From Clostridium sp. 1001275B_160808_H3 (GTDB lineage Bacteria > Bacillota > Clostridia > Clostridiales > Clostridiaceae): a DNA stretch of 29,115 nt. How positions within the stretch are numbered: position 1 is the stretch's first letter; the number at the start of each line of letters is the position of its first letter. The notes below the pieces were generated by a model that had not been told where the DNA came from, did no database searches, and saw only the letters and a program-made list of their open reading frames with translations. This document shows, piece by piece, positions 15,438 to 22,982 of the stretch. The stretch lies in the NCBI RefSeq assembly GCF_015550425.1, contig NZ_JADNAT010000014.1:1-29115 (forward strand), written 5' to 3'. The position numbers and the translations under genes are program-made.

Positions 15438-15599
15438 TCACTTTATAATATTTTGATTTTCTAGATTTGAGTTAAGAATCATATTATCTAAAGAATTGTC
15501 CATAGAGTTAGACAAGAAATCTTCAGATAAATTTTTCTTATTATCATTTTTTATGATATTTCTAGATTGAATATTAGAAAAGTATGTTTTATTAATCAT
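15438..15599 (-). CDS. Small hydrophilic protein of 53 residues, unknown
   Basis: An open reading frame below common length cut-offs. It runs from ATG (15599-15597) to TGA (15440-15438). AAGGAG sits eight bases before the ATG, as strong as in known genes nearby. The product begins MINKTYFSNIQSRNIIKNDN, is rich in Asn, Lys, Ser and Leu, contains no cysteine and has no membrane segment or signal peptide; the C-terminal half repeats an N-S/N-L/M-(D/E)-N theme, suggesting a helical or disordered small protein. I do not recognise it. A clear promoter was not found. It lies between the glutaredoxin promoter and the divergent nagR gene. A chance ORF with a chance ribosome site remains possible. Confidence 0.5.
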   Translation of the reverse strand: MINKTYFSNIQSRNIIKNDNKKNLSEDFLSNSMDNSLDNMILNSNLENQNIIK

Positions 15600-15670
15600 A
15601 AAATCATCTCCTTGATGGTTTATAAGATTATTTTTTGCAAAATTTTAATTTTTATAACAAATTAAATAAA

Positions 15671-15713
15671 TTACACAACTGGTCTAGACATCTATAACGA
15701 TTTTTAATATAAT
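15671..15713 (+). promoter_or_regulatory. nagR-nagB promoter region with dre-type NagR operator
   Basis: ACTGGTCTAGACATCT (15678-15693) contains the palindromic core GGTCTAGAC of the dre sites bound by DasR/NagR (YvoA) GntR-family repressors. Two promoters fit. TTACAC (15671-15676), 16 nt, TATAAC (15693-15698) has the operator exactly in its spacer. TAGACA (15685-15690), 17 nt, TATAAT (15708-15713) has its -35 inside the operator but would start transcription almost at the ribosome binding site. Either way repressor binding would block RNA polymerase. Confidence 0.78.
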
Positions 15714-15732
15714 ATTGATAGGAGGCTTAATA

Positions 15733-16455
15733 ATGATAGATAAAAGTAGTCCAATTCCAGTTTATTATCAACTAAAAAATGATTTAATATCAAAAATATC
15801 TGAAGGCGTATGGAAGCCGGGTGAATGCATAGCGAGTGAAAGAGAGCTATGTGAAATATATGGTGTTAGTAGAATGACTATTAGACAAGCAATAGGAGAA
15901 TTAGTGCAAGAAGGTGTTCTTTTAAGAATTAAAGGTAAAGGAACATTTGTGTGTGAACAAACTTTCAAGCAACAAGATATGATGAGCTTTACAGAGATAA
16001 TAAAGCAAATGGGAAAAAAGTTAAAATCTGAAGTTGTTGAGTTTTGTAAAATAGATACTCCAGAGCACCTAGCAGATATATTTTCTTTAGATGAGATATA
16101 TAAAATTAAAAGAAAGCGTATAGTTGATGATGAATGTGTAGCATTAGAGACAGTCTTTATACCTGTTGATTACTGTGGGTATATTGATGAAGAAATGCTA
16201 AATGGCTCATTATTTAAGATATTAGAAGGCTTTGGTTATGTAGTTGATTATTCACAATCTTCAATAGCATCAGTAATAATGGATGATGAATTAAAAGGAA
16301 TGTTTAGTGTGGATAAGCAAGTACCTATGTTAAAGATTATAAGTAAGACTTATGATCATAATAATAAAATGATTTTCTTAGAAGAAGCAATATATAGATC
16401 AGATAAATTTATTTTGCAAGTTAATATATCTAGACGAGAGGGGAAAATACGATGA
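15733..16455 (+). CDS. nagR: GntR-family (HutC subfamily) repressor, NagR-like
   Basis: A 240-aa regulator of amino-sugar use. The N-terminal winged helix (about 1-70) shows PIPVYYQLKNDLISKI, SERELCEIYGVSRMTIRQAI and the GKGTFV wing; the rest is a UTRA effector-binding domain of the kind that senses glucosamine-6-phosphate or N-acetylglucosamine-6-phosphate. The start is ATG 15733, with AGGAGG seven bases upstream; an in-frame TTG at 15715 precedes that site. A dre-like operator overlaps its own promoter, and nagB overlaps its stop codon, so this is the autoregulated local repressor. The effector is inferred from context. Confidence 0.9.
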   Translation: MIDKSSPIPVYYQLKNDLISKISEGVWKPGECIASERELCEIYGVSRMTIRQAIGELVQEGVLLRIKGKGTFVCEQTFKQQDMMSFTEIIKQMGKKLKSEVVEFCKIDTPEHLADIFSLDEIYKIKRKRIVDDECVALETVFIPVDYCGYIDEEMLNGSLFKILEGFGYVVDYSQSSIASVIMDDELKGMFSVDKQVPMLKIISKTYDHNNKMIFLEEAIYRSDKFILQVNISRREGKIR

Positions 16456-17177
16456 AACTTATAATAACTAAGAATTATGAAGAGTTAAGCAAGGAAGCAG
16501 CTCATGAAATGGCTAAAGTAGTAAAATCTAAACCTAACGCTATATTAGGCTTAGCAACTGGTGGTTCTCCAATAGGAATGTATAAGGAATTAATCAGAAT
16601 GAATAAAGAAGGGGAAATAGATTTCTCACAAGTTACGACTGTTAATTTAGATGAATATATAGGATTAAGTGTAGATCATCCTCAAAGTTATAGATACTTT
16701 ATGAATGAAAATTTATTTAATCATATTAATATTGACAAGAACAATACTTATGTTCCAAATGGGTTAGCTGAAAATATAGAAGAAGAATGCATAAGATATG
16801 ATTCTAAAATAGCTGAGTTAGGTGGTACAGATCTTCAATTATTAGGCATTGGCAACAATGGACATATAGCATTTAATGAACCAGATGAAGAACTAGTATC
16901 AGGAACTCATTTAACAGGATTAACAGAAGATACTATAAAAGCAAATGCTAGATTTTTTAACTCAATAGATGAGGTTCCTACACAAGCTTTAACTATGGGA
17001 CTTGGTGGAATAATGAAATCAAAGAAGATAATAGTTATAGCAAGCGGTGAAGGAAAAGCAGAAGCTGTAAAAGCTATGGTAAGTGGAAAGATAAGTACAA
17101 ATATGCCAGCATCAATGCTACAAATGCACAGAGATGTTGTTGTTATAGTTGATGAAGCTGCAGCAAAATTATTGTAA
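16452..17177 (+). CDS. nagB: Glucosamine-6-phosphate deaminase
   Basis: Converts glucosamine 6-phosphate to fructose 6-phosphate and ammonia, the last step of amino-sugar catabolism. The 241-aa length matches the short, non-allosteric Gram-positive form. Visible are GLATGGSPIGMY (phosphate binding), VNLDEYIGL with the catalytic Asp, and LLGIGNNGHIAFNEP with the catalytic His/Glu region. The ATG overlaps the nagR stop (ATGA at 16452-16455), indicating translational coupling; GAGGGG precedes it. nagA, the deacetylase often adjacent, is not in the window. Confidence 0.97.
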   Translation: MKLIITKNYEELSKEAAHEMAKVVKSKPNAILGLATGGSPIGMYKELIRMNKEGEIDFSQVTTVNLDEYIGLSVDHPQSYRYFMNENLFNHINIDKNNTYVPNGLAENIEEECIRYDSKIAELGGTDLQLLGIGNNGHIAFNEPDEELVSGTHLTGLTEDTIKANARFFNSIDEVPTQALTMGLGGIMKSKKIIVIASGEGKAEAVKAMVSGKISTNMPASMLQMHRDVVVIVDEAAAKLL

Positions 17178-17214
17178 TATGTATCTTTATATATAAGAAT
17201 ATATAAGAATTTTT

Positions 17215-17256
17215 AAGAATTGTAATACTAGAAGTAGATTACAATTCTTTTTTTTA
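17215..17256 (+). terminator. Terminator of nagR-nagB
   Basis: AAGAATTGTAAT (17215-17226) pairs perfectly with ATTACAATTCTT (17238-17249) around an 11-nt loop, followed by eight T residues. Confidence 0.9.
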
Positions 17257-17678
17257 TAATCATTGATTGGTTTTATAATATTGTTATGATATATTAAATA
17301 TAGTAATTTTAATAATTGTGCAGGTATAAGTTTTATAGGTTAAAATATATTAATTATGGGCAATGCTTAACTAGAGTCAATATATAAGTTACAATAAATA
17401 TCTAAAAATTTAATGAATATAAAAGTAATTTATAGTATACAAATTAAGTTGTTGTTTTAGTAGTTTATATAAAATATGAAAAGATTTATTGATTCATATT
17501 GCTCTAATCTAAGTATATTAATTAAATAGTATTATTAAATTTAACTGTGTAGATTATTGAATTAAAATATATACTTAAATTAAAAATATATAATATATAA
17601 ATGTTATAGTAGACTTAATACTATACTGGCATTTATGTATTTAATATAGAAAATTAATAAGATTGGTAGGTAAATTTT
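17257..17678. other. 422-base AT-rich intergenic region
   Basis: No ORF longer than about 20 codons with a ribosome site, no tRNA-like fold and no recognised riboswitch. It contains many short A/T inverted repeats, such as TATAGTA/TACTATA near 17600, which I cannot separate from composition. It must contain the radA promoter, but A/T richness gives too many equivalent candidates. The radA ribosome site (GGTAGGT) lies at its end. Confidence 0.5.
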
Positions 17679-19046
17679 ATGGCTAAGATTAAATCCATGT
17701 TTGTTTGTCAAGAATGTGGATATGAGTCTCCTAAGTGGTTAGGAAAATGTCCGGATTGTAATAAATGGAATACATTAGTAGAAGAAGTAAGAGAAACTCA
17801 AAAGGAAATAAAAAGTAAAATAAACACTGTTAGAGTTTTAGATAATATGCCTAAAAGTATAGGACAAATTAAATCAGGGGAAAAACAAAGATATGATACT
17901 GGTTTAAAAGAGCTAAATAGAGTTCTAGGAGGAGGATTAGTAAGAGGATCATTAACCTTGATATCTGGAGATCCTGGGATAGGTAAGTCGACTTTATTAC
18001 TACAAACAGCAAATTCGATTTCAAAATCATATGGAAAAGTATTATATGTTTCTGGAGAAGAGTCAGAGGAGCAAATTAAGATTAGAGGGGATAGGTTGGG
18101 CGTGAATGCTGAACAGCTATACATTTTATCTGAAACTAATCTTGATTTAATAGAGGCATACATAAATGAATTGAATCCTGTTTTCGTAATAATTGATTCT
18201 ATACAAACTGTTTATAAAGAGTCAGTAACTTCTGCTCCAGGAAGTGTATCACAAGTAAAAGAATGTTCTAATGCAATAATGAGAATAGGAAAAAATCAAA
18301 ATATACCATTGTTTATAGTGGCGCATGTTACTAAGCAAGGGGAACTTGCAGGGCCAAGAGTTCTTGAACATATGGTTGATACAGTGTTATATTTTGAAGG
18401 TGAGCGTACTGAAGAATTTAGGGTTTTAAGAACTATGAAAAATCGTTTTGGAACAACTAGTGAAATTGGAGTATTTGAAATGGCTGAAGAAGGATTAAAG
18501 GAAATATATGATCCTTCGAGAATATTCTTAGAGGATACTAACTTTAATCAAGAAGGCTCTGCTGTTATAGGAATAATGGAAGGAACTAGACCTATACTTG
18601 TTGAAATGCAAGCATTAGTAAGTGAAAGTAATACTCATATGGCTAGTAGGACAGCAGTTGGAATAGATAATCAAAGGTTAAGGCTTATACTTGCTGTGTT
18701 AGAAAAAAAGTTGAAAGTTCCATTTTACAAATATGATGTATATGTAAATGTAGTTGGAGGTCTTACTTTAGATGGTACTACTGGGGATCTTGGTCTAGCA
18801 TTAGCGTTGTTATCAAGTGTAAAAAATACAGGCTTTAAGTTAGAAAGAATGGTCATTGTTGGTGAAGTTGGGCTTACTGGAGAAATAAGGCCGATTTCGT
18901 CCTGCGATAGGTTAATTAAAGAAGCTGAAAAAATGGGTTTTAAAAATGCTATAATTCCAGAAAGAAACAAAGATAAAGTTAGTAGTAATACTACAAATAT
19001 AATAGGAGTAAGTAATTTAAGAGAGGCTATTAGTAAGATATTCTAG
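17679..19046 (+). CDS. radA: DNA repair protein RadA (Sms)
   Basis: RecA-like branch-migration helicase used in recombinational repair and transformation. The 455-aa protein has an N-terminal four-cysteine zinc finger ([18 protein letters not shown], about 9-27), Walker [10 protein letters not shown] (about 97-105), the RadA-specific KNRFG motif (about 252) and a C-terminal Lon-protease-like domain containing [14 protein letters not shown]. disA begins 16 bases after its stop, the usual Firmicute pairing. The start is at ATG 17679, after GGTAGGT. Confidence 0.97.
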   Translation: MAKIKSMFVCQECGYESPKWLGKCPDCNKWNTLVEEVRETQKEIKSKINTVRVLDNMPKSIGQIKSGEKQRYDTGLKELNRVLGGGLVRGSLTLISGDPGIGKSTLLLQTANSISKSYGKVLYVSGEESEEQIKIRGDRLGVNAEQLYILSETNLDLIEAYINELNPVFVIIDSIQTVYKESVTSAPGSVSQVKECSNAIMRIGKNQNIPLFIVAHVTKQGELAGPRVLEHMVDTVLYFEGERTEEFRVLRTMKNRFGTTSEIGVFEMAEEGLKEIYDPSRIFLEDTNFNQEGSAVIGIMEGTRPILVEMQALVSESNTHMASRTAVGIDNQRLRLILAVLEKKLKVPFYKYDVYVNVVGGLTLDGTTGDLGLALALLSSVKNTGFKLERMVIVGEVGLTGEIRPISSCDRLIKEAEKMGFKNAIIPERNKDKVSSNTTNIIGVSNLREAISKIF

Positions 19047-19062
19047 TGGATTAGGTGAGTGT

Positions 19063-20127
19063 ATGAGGATAAAAGATGATGAAGAAATAAAAAATATATT
19101 AAAGCTTATGAGTCCAGGAACTGCTTTGAGAGAAGGATTAGATAATATATTAAGAGCTAAAACAGGGGGATTAGTTGTTATTGGTGATGGTGATGAGGTG
19201 ATGGATCTTGTTGATGGGGGATTCAATATTAATTCAGAATATTCACCAGCATATGTTTATGAATTAGCTAAGATGGATGGTGCTATTGTATTAAGTGGAG
19301 ATTTAAAAAGAATCATTTGTGCTAATACACAACTTGTACCAGATCATACACTTACAACATATGAAACTGGAACCAGGCATAGAACTGCAAATAGAGTAGC
19401 AAAGCAAACTGGCAATATAGTTGTAGCAATTTCTCAAAGAAGAAATATAATAACTATCTATAAAGGAGATTTGAAGTATGTACTTCAAGAAAGTAGTATA
19501 ATACTTGCGAGGGCAAACCAAGCAATACAAACACTAGAGAAATATGTTAATGTTCTAGAGCGAGTGATAAATAATTTAAATTTATTGGAGTTTCAGGATT
19601 TGACTACTATTTTTGATGTTGTAACTGCAATACAGAGAACTGAGATGGTTATGAGAGTTGTGGAAGAAATACAAAGATATATAGTTGAACTTGGAAATGA
19701 AGGAAGACTTATTTCAATGCAACTTAGTGAACTTATAAGATTCATAGAAAGAGATGGGATTTTATTAATAAGGGACTATTGTAGGATGGATATGGATTAT
19801 AACGAAATATATAATGAAATTCAAATGCTTAGCTCAGATGAATTAGTTGATTTAGATCTGATTGCCAAGGTTTTAGGATATTCAGGAGCATCATTAGTAG
19901 ATTCCTTAATTTCACCAAAGGGCTTTAGAATTTTATTTAAGGTTCCAAGAATTCCTGTATCAGTAATTGAAAATTTAGTAAAACATTTTAAAGAGCTTAA
20001 GTATGTTATTGAAGCTGATACTGATGAGTTAGATAAAGTTGAAGGAATAGGTGAAGCAAGATCAAAAGCTATTAAAAATGGTCTAAGAAGAATAAAGGAA
20101 CAAATATATTTAAAAAATGAAATTTAG
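19063..20127 (+). CDS. disA: DNA integrity scanning diadenylate cyclase DisA
   Basis: Makes cyclic di-AMP from two ATP molecules and scans DNA for branched structures, stopping synthesis when it meets damage. The 354-aa protein shows the DAC domain with MDGAIVL (DGA motif, about 72) and GTRHRTANR (RHR motif, about 105), a helical spine (about 150-285), and a C-terminal HhH DNA-binding region ending [21 protein letters not shown]. Length matches the family. AGGTGA precedes the ATG. It is cotranscribed with radA, whose product is known to regulate DisA in Bacillus. The receptor DarA is encoded about 13 kb away. Confidence 0.97.
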   Translation: MRIKDDEEIKNILKLMSPGTALREGLDNILRAKTGGLVVIGDGDEVMDLVDGGFNINSEYSPAYVYELAKMDGAIVLSGDLKRIICANTQLVPDHTLTTYETGTRHRTANRVAKQTGNIVVAISQRRNIITIYKGDLKYVLQESSIILARANQAIQTLEKYVNVLERVINNLNLLEFQDLTTIFDVVTAIQRTEMVMRVVEEIQRYIVELGNEGRLISMQLSELIRFIERDGILLIRDYCRMDMDYNEIYNEIQMLSSDELVDLDLIAKVLGYSGASLVDSLISPKGFRILFKVPRIPVSVIENLVKHFKELKYVIEADTDELDKVEGIGEARSKAIKNGLRRIKEQIYLKNEI

Positions 20128-20168
20128 TAAAATTATGTATAAAAGTAAAACAAATAGATAATAATACA

Positions 20169-20192
20169 AAAGCAGGCTTTCTGACCTGCTTT
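20169..20192. terminator. Terminator hairpin between disA and the convergent gene
   Basis: AAAGCAGG (20169-20176) and CCTGCTTT (20185-20192) form an 8-bp stem with an 8-nt loop. The tail is better on the minus strand (TTTTGTATTATTAT) than on the plus strand (GAGTTTAT), so it mainly fits the minus-strand gene. Confidence 0.7.
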
Positions 20193-20196
20193 GAGT

Positions 20197-20598
20197 TTAT
20201 CTAAGTGTAAATTTACCTAGAATATTCATTTTATTTTCTTCTTTTAATAATATGTCATATAAGTTTAAATCTAAGCAATTACATAAAGAAGTAAGATAAA
20301 ATAAATTGTTTCCGATTTCATTTTCAATAATATCACGACAGTTATCACAAAGTTTTCCTTCAAGATGATTATTTAACGAATAATTAAAATTATTAATATC
20401 ATCATTATTGGAAGATATGTTTTCTTGTTTTTTAGCTGATATTTTAATACAACCACAATTAGTCACAGCCTTAGCTAGTGCTCTATTGACTCTAGCACTA
20501 GATTCACTATATTTAGTTACTATATCTAGAATGCTCTTATGACGTAGTAATGATTCATTGACATCATTTTGAAAATTATCAAAAATTATATCTTTCAT
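20197..20598 (-). CDS. Conserved clostridial-type protein with MazG-like C-terminal helices (unknown)
   Basis: A 133-aa protein without a signal peptide. The N-terminal half contains HKSILDIVTKYSESSARVNR followed by VTNCGCI; the middle (about 60-80) is Asn/Ser-rich and probably flexible; the C-terminal part, LCDNCRDIIENEIGNNLFYLTSLCNCLDLNLYDIL, resembles the second half of MazG-type NTP pyrophosphohydrolases, in which ExGDxLYYL is usual. Here the metal-binding Asp is Asn (EIGNNLFYL). Cys pairs CGC and CDNC could bind metal. I chose ATG 20598, with AAGGAG nine bases upstream; an in-frame TTG directly abuts that site. A candidate promoter (TTGAAG, 17 nt, TTTACT) lies at 20680-20652. Function not assigned. 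Confidence 0.75.
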   Translation of the reverse strand: MKDIIFDNFQNDVNESLLRHKSILDIVTKYSESSARVNRALAKAVTNCGCIKISAKKQENISSNNDDINNFNYSLNNHLEGKLCDNCRDIIENEIGNNLFYLTSLCNCLDLNLYDILLKEENKMNILGKFTLR

Positions 20599-20772
20599 AT
20601 GCCTCAACTCCTTAAAAAAATTATGGCTGTTTTTAAAATATAATTATTTTTAGTAAAGTTAATTATTTGCCTAACTTCAATATAATGATATCTAATATGC
20701 TTGTATTTTTATAGGGGGTATTTTAAATTAATAAGATTTTAAGAATTCTTCATTTTAGATAATACCTTTATA

Positions 20773-20781
20773 TGGTATAAT
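20773..20781 (+). promoter_or_regulatory. Extended -10 promoter of yacL
   Basis: TGGTATAAT (20773-20781) is an extended -10 element with a perfect hexamer. The region 17 bases upstream (TTTTAG) is a poor -35, which extended -10 promoters tolerate. Predicted start is about 20788, 61 bases before the ATG. Confidence 0.5.
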
Positions 20782-20848
20782 GATATAAACTTCTAAGGAA
20801 GTATATAGATGCATAAAATTTAAAACAATAATACAGGGAGGTGACATT

Positions 20849-21940
20849 ATGTTAAAAAAGATTATAAGAGTTATATTTACTATAATAGGATTTATTAGTG
20901 GATATATCATTAGTGGAATGCTACTAAATATATCTATTTTAAAAGAAATGTCTTTTTTATCTAAACCAATTGCAATCATATCAGTACGTATTATTTTAAC
21001 TTTATTATTTGGACTTATATTATATTTTGTTTCACCACGTATTTATGACTCTATTGTTAAAGTTATTGAATATATTGAAAAAAATATCCAAAGACTTACG
21101 GCGGCGGAACTTCTTTATGGTGGATTAGGTGCATTAATATCGTTAATACTAACGTCTCTTATAGGACTACCATTAAACCGTATAGATTTATATGGCTTAG
21201 GTCCAATATTATTTGTGCTTTTAAACTTAATATTTGCAATAATATTTGCTAGTATATTTGTTGAAAAGAGGGATGACATATCAAATATTCTTGTAAACCT
21301 AAGGAAAAATAATGTTAAAGAAAAGAAATCAAAAGTAAATGCAAAAAATAATCCAAAGGTGCTAGATACATCTGTAATAATAGATGGTAGAATTTTTGAT
21401 ATATGTCAAACAGGATTTGTTGAAGGTCCATTAGTTATACCAAGCTTTGTTTTAGATGAACTTAGGCATATCTCAGACTCAGCGGATTCTCTTAAGCGAA
21501 ATAGGGGAAGAAGAGGGCTTGATATATTAAATAAAATTCAAAAAGAACTTGAAATTGAAACTCAGATTTGGGAAGGTGATTTTCCAGAAATACAAGAGGT
21601 TGATAGTAAGTTATTAAAGCTTGCACAAACTCTTAAAGGAAAAGTTGTGACAAATGACTTTAATCTAAATAAGGTTGCTGAATTCCAAGGCGTACCTGTT
21701 CTAAATATAAATGAATTAGCAAATGCAATAAAACCTGTTGTTCTTCCTGGTGAAGAAATGAAGGTTATTGTTGTTAAGGATGGTAAAGAAGCTACTCAAG
21801 GAATTGGGTACTTAGATGATGGAACTATGATAGTTGTAGAAGGTGGAAGAAGATTCATGGGAGAACAAATCGTAGTTATAGTAACATCTGTACTACAAAC
21901 AGCAGCTGGAAGAATGATATTTGGAAAACCAAAAGAATAG
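20849..21940 (+). CDS. yacL: Membrane PIN/TRAM domain protein (YacL-like)
   Basis: A 363-aa protein with four N-terminal hydrophobic segments (about 5-28, 36-62, 86-108, 112-136), then a PIN nuclease-fold domain beginning LDTSVIIDGRIFD (about 172, acidic residues of the active site present) with VIPSFVLDEL and VVTNDFNLNK, and a C-terminal TRAM domain (about 300-363) with EGGRRFMGE. This matches the conserved Firmicute YacL family, a presumed membrane-tethered ribonuclease of unclear substrate. GGGAGGTGA precedes the ATG. ispD follows after 29 bases, as in related genomes. Confidence 0.93.
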   Translation: MLKKIIRVIFTIIGFISGYIISGMLLNISILKEMSFLSKPIAIISVRIILTLLFGLILYFVSPRIYDSIVKVIEYIEKNIQRLTAAELLYGGLGALISLILTSLIGLPLNRIDLYGLGPILFVLLNLIFAIIFASIFVEKRDDISNILVNLRKNNVKEKKSKVNAKNNPKVLDTSVIIDGRIFDICQTGFVEGPLVIPSFVLDELRHISDSADSLKRNRGRRGLDILNKIQKELEIETQIWEGDFPEIQEVDSKLLKLAQTLKGKVVTNDFNLNKVAEFQGVPVLNINELANAIKPVVLPGEEMKVIVVKDGKEATQGIGYLDDGTMIVVEGGRRFMGEQIVVIVTSVLQTAAGRMIFGKPKE

Positions 21941-21969
21941 AAGCGAAAGAATAGTAAGTAGGTGTTTAT

Positions 21970-22638
21970 ATGGTAAGTGCTATAATTTTAGCAGGTGGAA
22001 AAGGTAAAAGAATGGGTGCTAAAATTAGTAAGCAGTTTATAGAACTTAATGGCAAACCAATTTTGTATTATACCTTAAAGAAGTTTTCTGATTGCGAGGA
22101 AATAGATAAAATAATCTTAGTTTTACCTAAAGACGAAATAGAATATTGTAATAAAGAAATATTAGAAAAGTACTCTTTAAAAGTTGATATGATAGTTGAA
22201 GGTGGAAAAGAAAGACAGGATTCAGTTTATAATGCATTACAAAAAATAAATGATTCTGAGATTGTGCTTATCCATGATGGAGCAAGAGCGTTTGTATCTG
22301 AAAGAGTTATAAAAGATGGTATAAAGTATGCAAAGCTTTATGGAGCAGCGGCACCTGGGGTAATGCCAAAAGATACTATAAAAGTTGTTGATGAAAATGG
22401 GTTTTCTGATTCAACTCCAGATAGAAGTAAATTACTTGCAATTCAAACTCCACAAACTTTTAAGCTAGAAGTAATAAAAGAGTGTCATAATAGAGTTAAA
22501 GAAAATAATATTAATGTTACAGATGATACAATGGTGGTAGAAATGTATAACCATAAAGTGTATTTATATAAAGGTGAATATACTAATATAAAGGTGACTA
22601 CCCCTGAGGATTTAATACTTGCAGAAAAGCTAATATAA
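21970..22638 (+). CDS. ispD: 2-C-methyl-D-erythritol 4-phosphate cytidylyltransferase
   Basis: Third enzyme of the MEP isoprenoid pathway, joining CTP to methylerythritol 4-phosphate. The 222-aa product has the nucleotidyltransferase start AIILAGGKGKRMG (about 4-16), SKQFIELNGKPI, VEGGKERQDSVYNAL, LIHDGARAFV and the ending VTTPEDLILAEKL, all diagnostic. AGTAGGTG precedes the ATG. It follows yacL closely and lies upstream of the separately regulated proS. ispF, sometimes adjacent, is not in the window. Confidence 0.96.
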   Translation: MVSAIILAGGKGKRMGAKISKQFIELNGKPILYYTLKKFSDCEEIDKIILVLPKDEIEYCNKEILEKYSLKVDMIVEGGKERQDSVYNALQKINDSEIVLIHDGARAFVSERVIKDGIKYAKLYGAAAPGVMPKDTIKVVDENGFSDSTPDRSKLLAIQTPQTFKLEVIKECHNRVKENNINVTDDTMVVEMYNHKVYLYKGEYTNIKVTTPEDLILAEKLI

Positions 22639-22654
22639 TACATAGTTTATTATA

Positions 22655-22683
22655 TTGACATAAGTTTTAGTAGAATATATAAT
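22655..22683 (+). promoter_or_regulatory. Consensus sigma-A promoter of the T-box/proS unit
   Basis: TTGACA (22655-22660), exactly 17 nt, TATAAT (22678-22683): both hexamers perfect. Predicted start is about 22690, at the beginning of the T-box leader. Confidence 0.9.
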
Positions 22684-22689
22684 TAATTA

Positions 22690-22908
22690 AGCTAAAAATT
22701 AATAGTCTTAAAACAGTGAAGAAGAATAGTAAAATCCGCCTTTCAGAGAGAAAATTCATGGGCTGTAAAATTTTCAATAGGATTTGAACCAGCTTTGGAG
22801 TTATAGGTAAAAACTATCGGTTTAATACCGTTATCATTTTCGAGAACAAATTTAGGTGGTACCGCGATATAAGTTCGCCCTAAGCAATTAGGGTGGGCTT
22901 TTTTTATT
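22690..22908 (+). promoter_or_regulatory. T-box riboswitch (tRNA-Pro, specifier CCA) controlling proS
   Basis: The leader contains the T-box sequence AGGTGGTACCGCG (22854-22866) and a downstream terminator. Stem I shows the AGTA motif (22728-22731) opposite the specifier loop: AAATCC pairs with GGATTT, and after GAA comes CCA at 22789-22791, a proline codon. Uncharged tRNA-Pro would pair with the specifier and the T-box, favour the antiterminator and let transcription reach proS. The distal stem I has a long A/T helix and a GGGC-containing loop. Confidence 0.95.
22871..22908 (+). terminator. T-box-controlled terminator
   Basis: AAGTTCGCCCTAA (22871-22883) pairs with TTAGGGTGGGCTT (22888-22900) over 13 bp including G-U pairs, with a GCAA loop and a following T-run. 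It overlaps the region downstream of the T-box sequence, as expected for mutually exclusive antiterminator and terminator. Confidence 0.92.
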
Positions 22909-22982
22909 ATTTATAAAGATACACTAATAACAAGAATTAAAAAATACATATAAAATAATAACATTAACAGGAGGAAGCAGAA

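Noticed and set aside
17595..17625. TATAGTA/TACTATA inverted repeat as an operator upstream of radA
   Set aside because: A 7-bp A/T repeat in this composition is expected by chance; no known operator matches.
17798..18163. Minus-strand ORF of 121 codons opposite radA
   Set aside because: It mirrors the RadA zinc-finger to Walker A region and shows no start signals.
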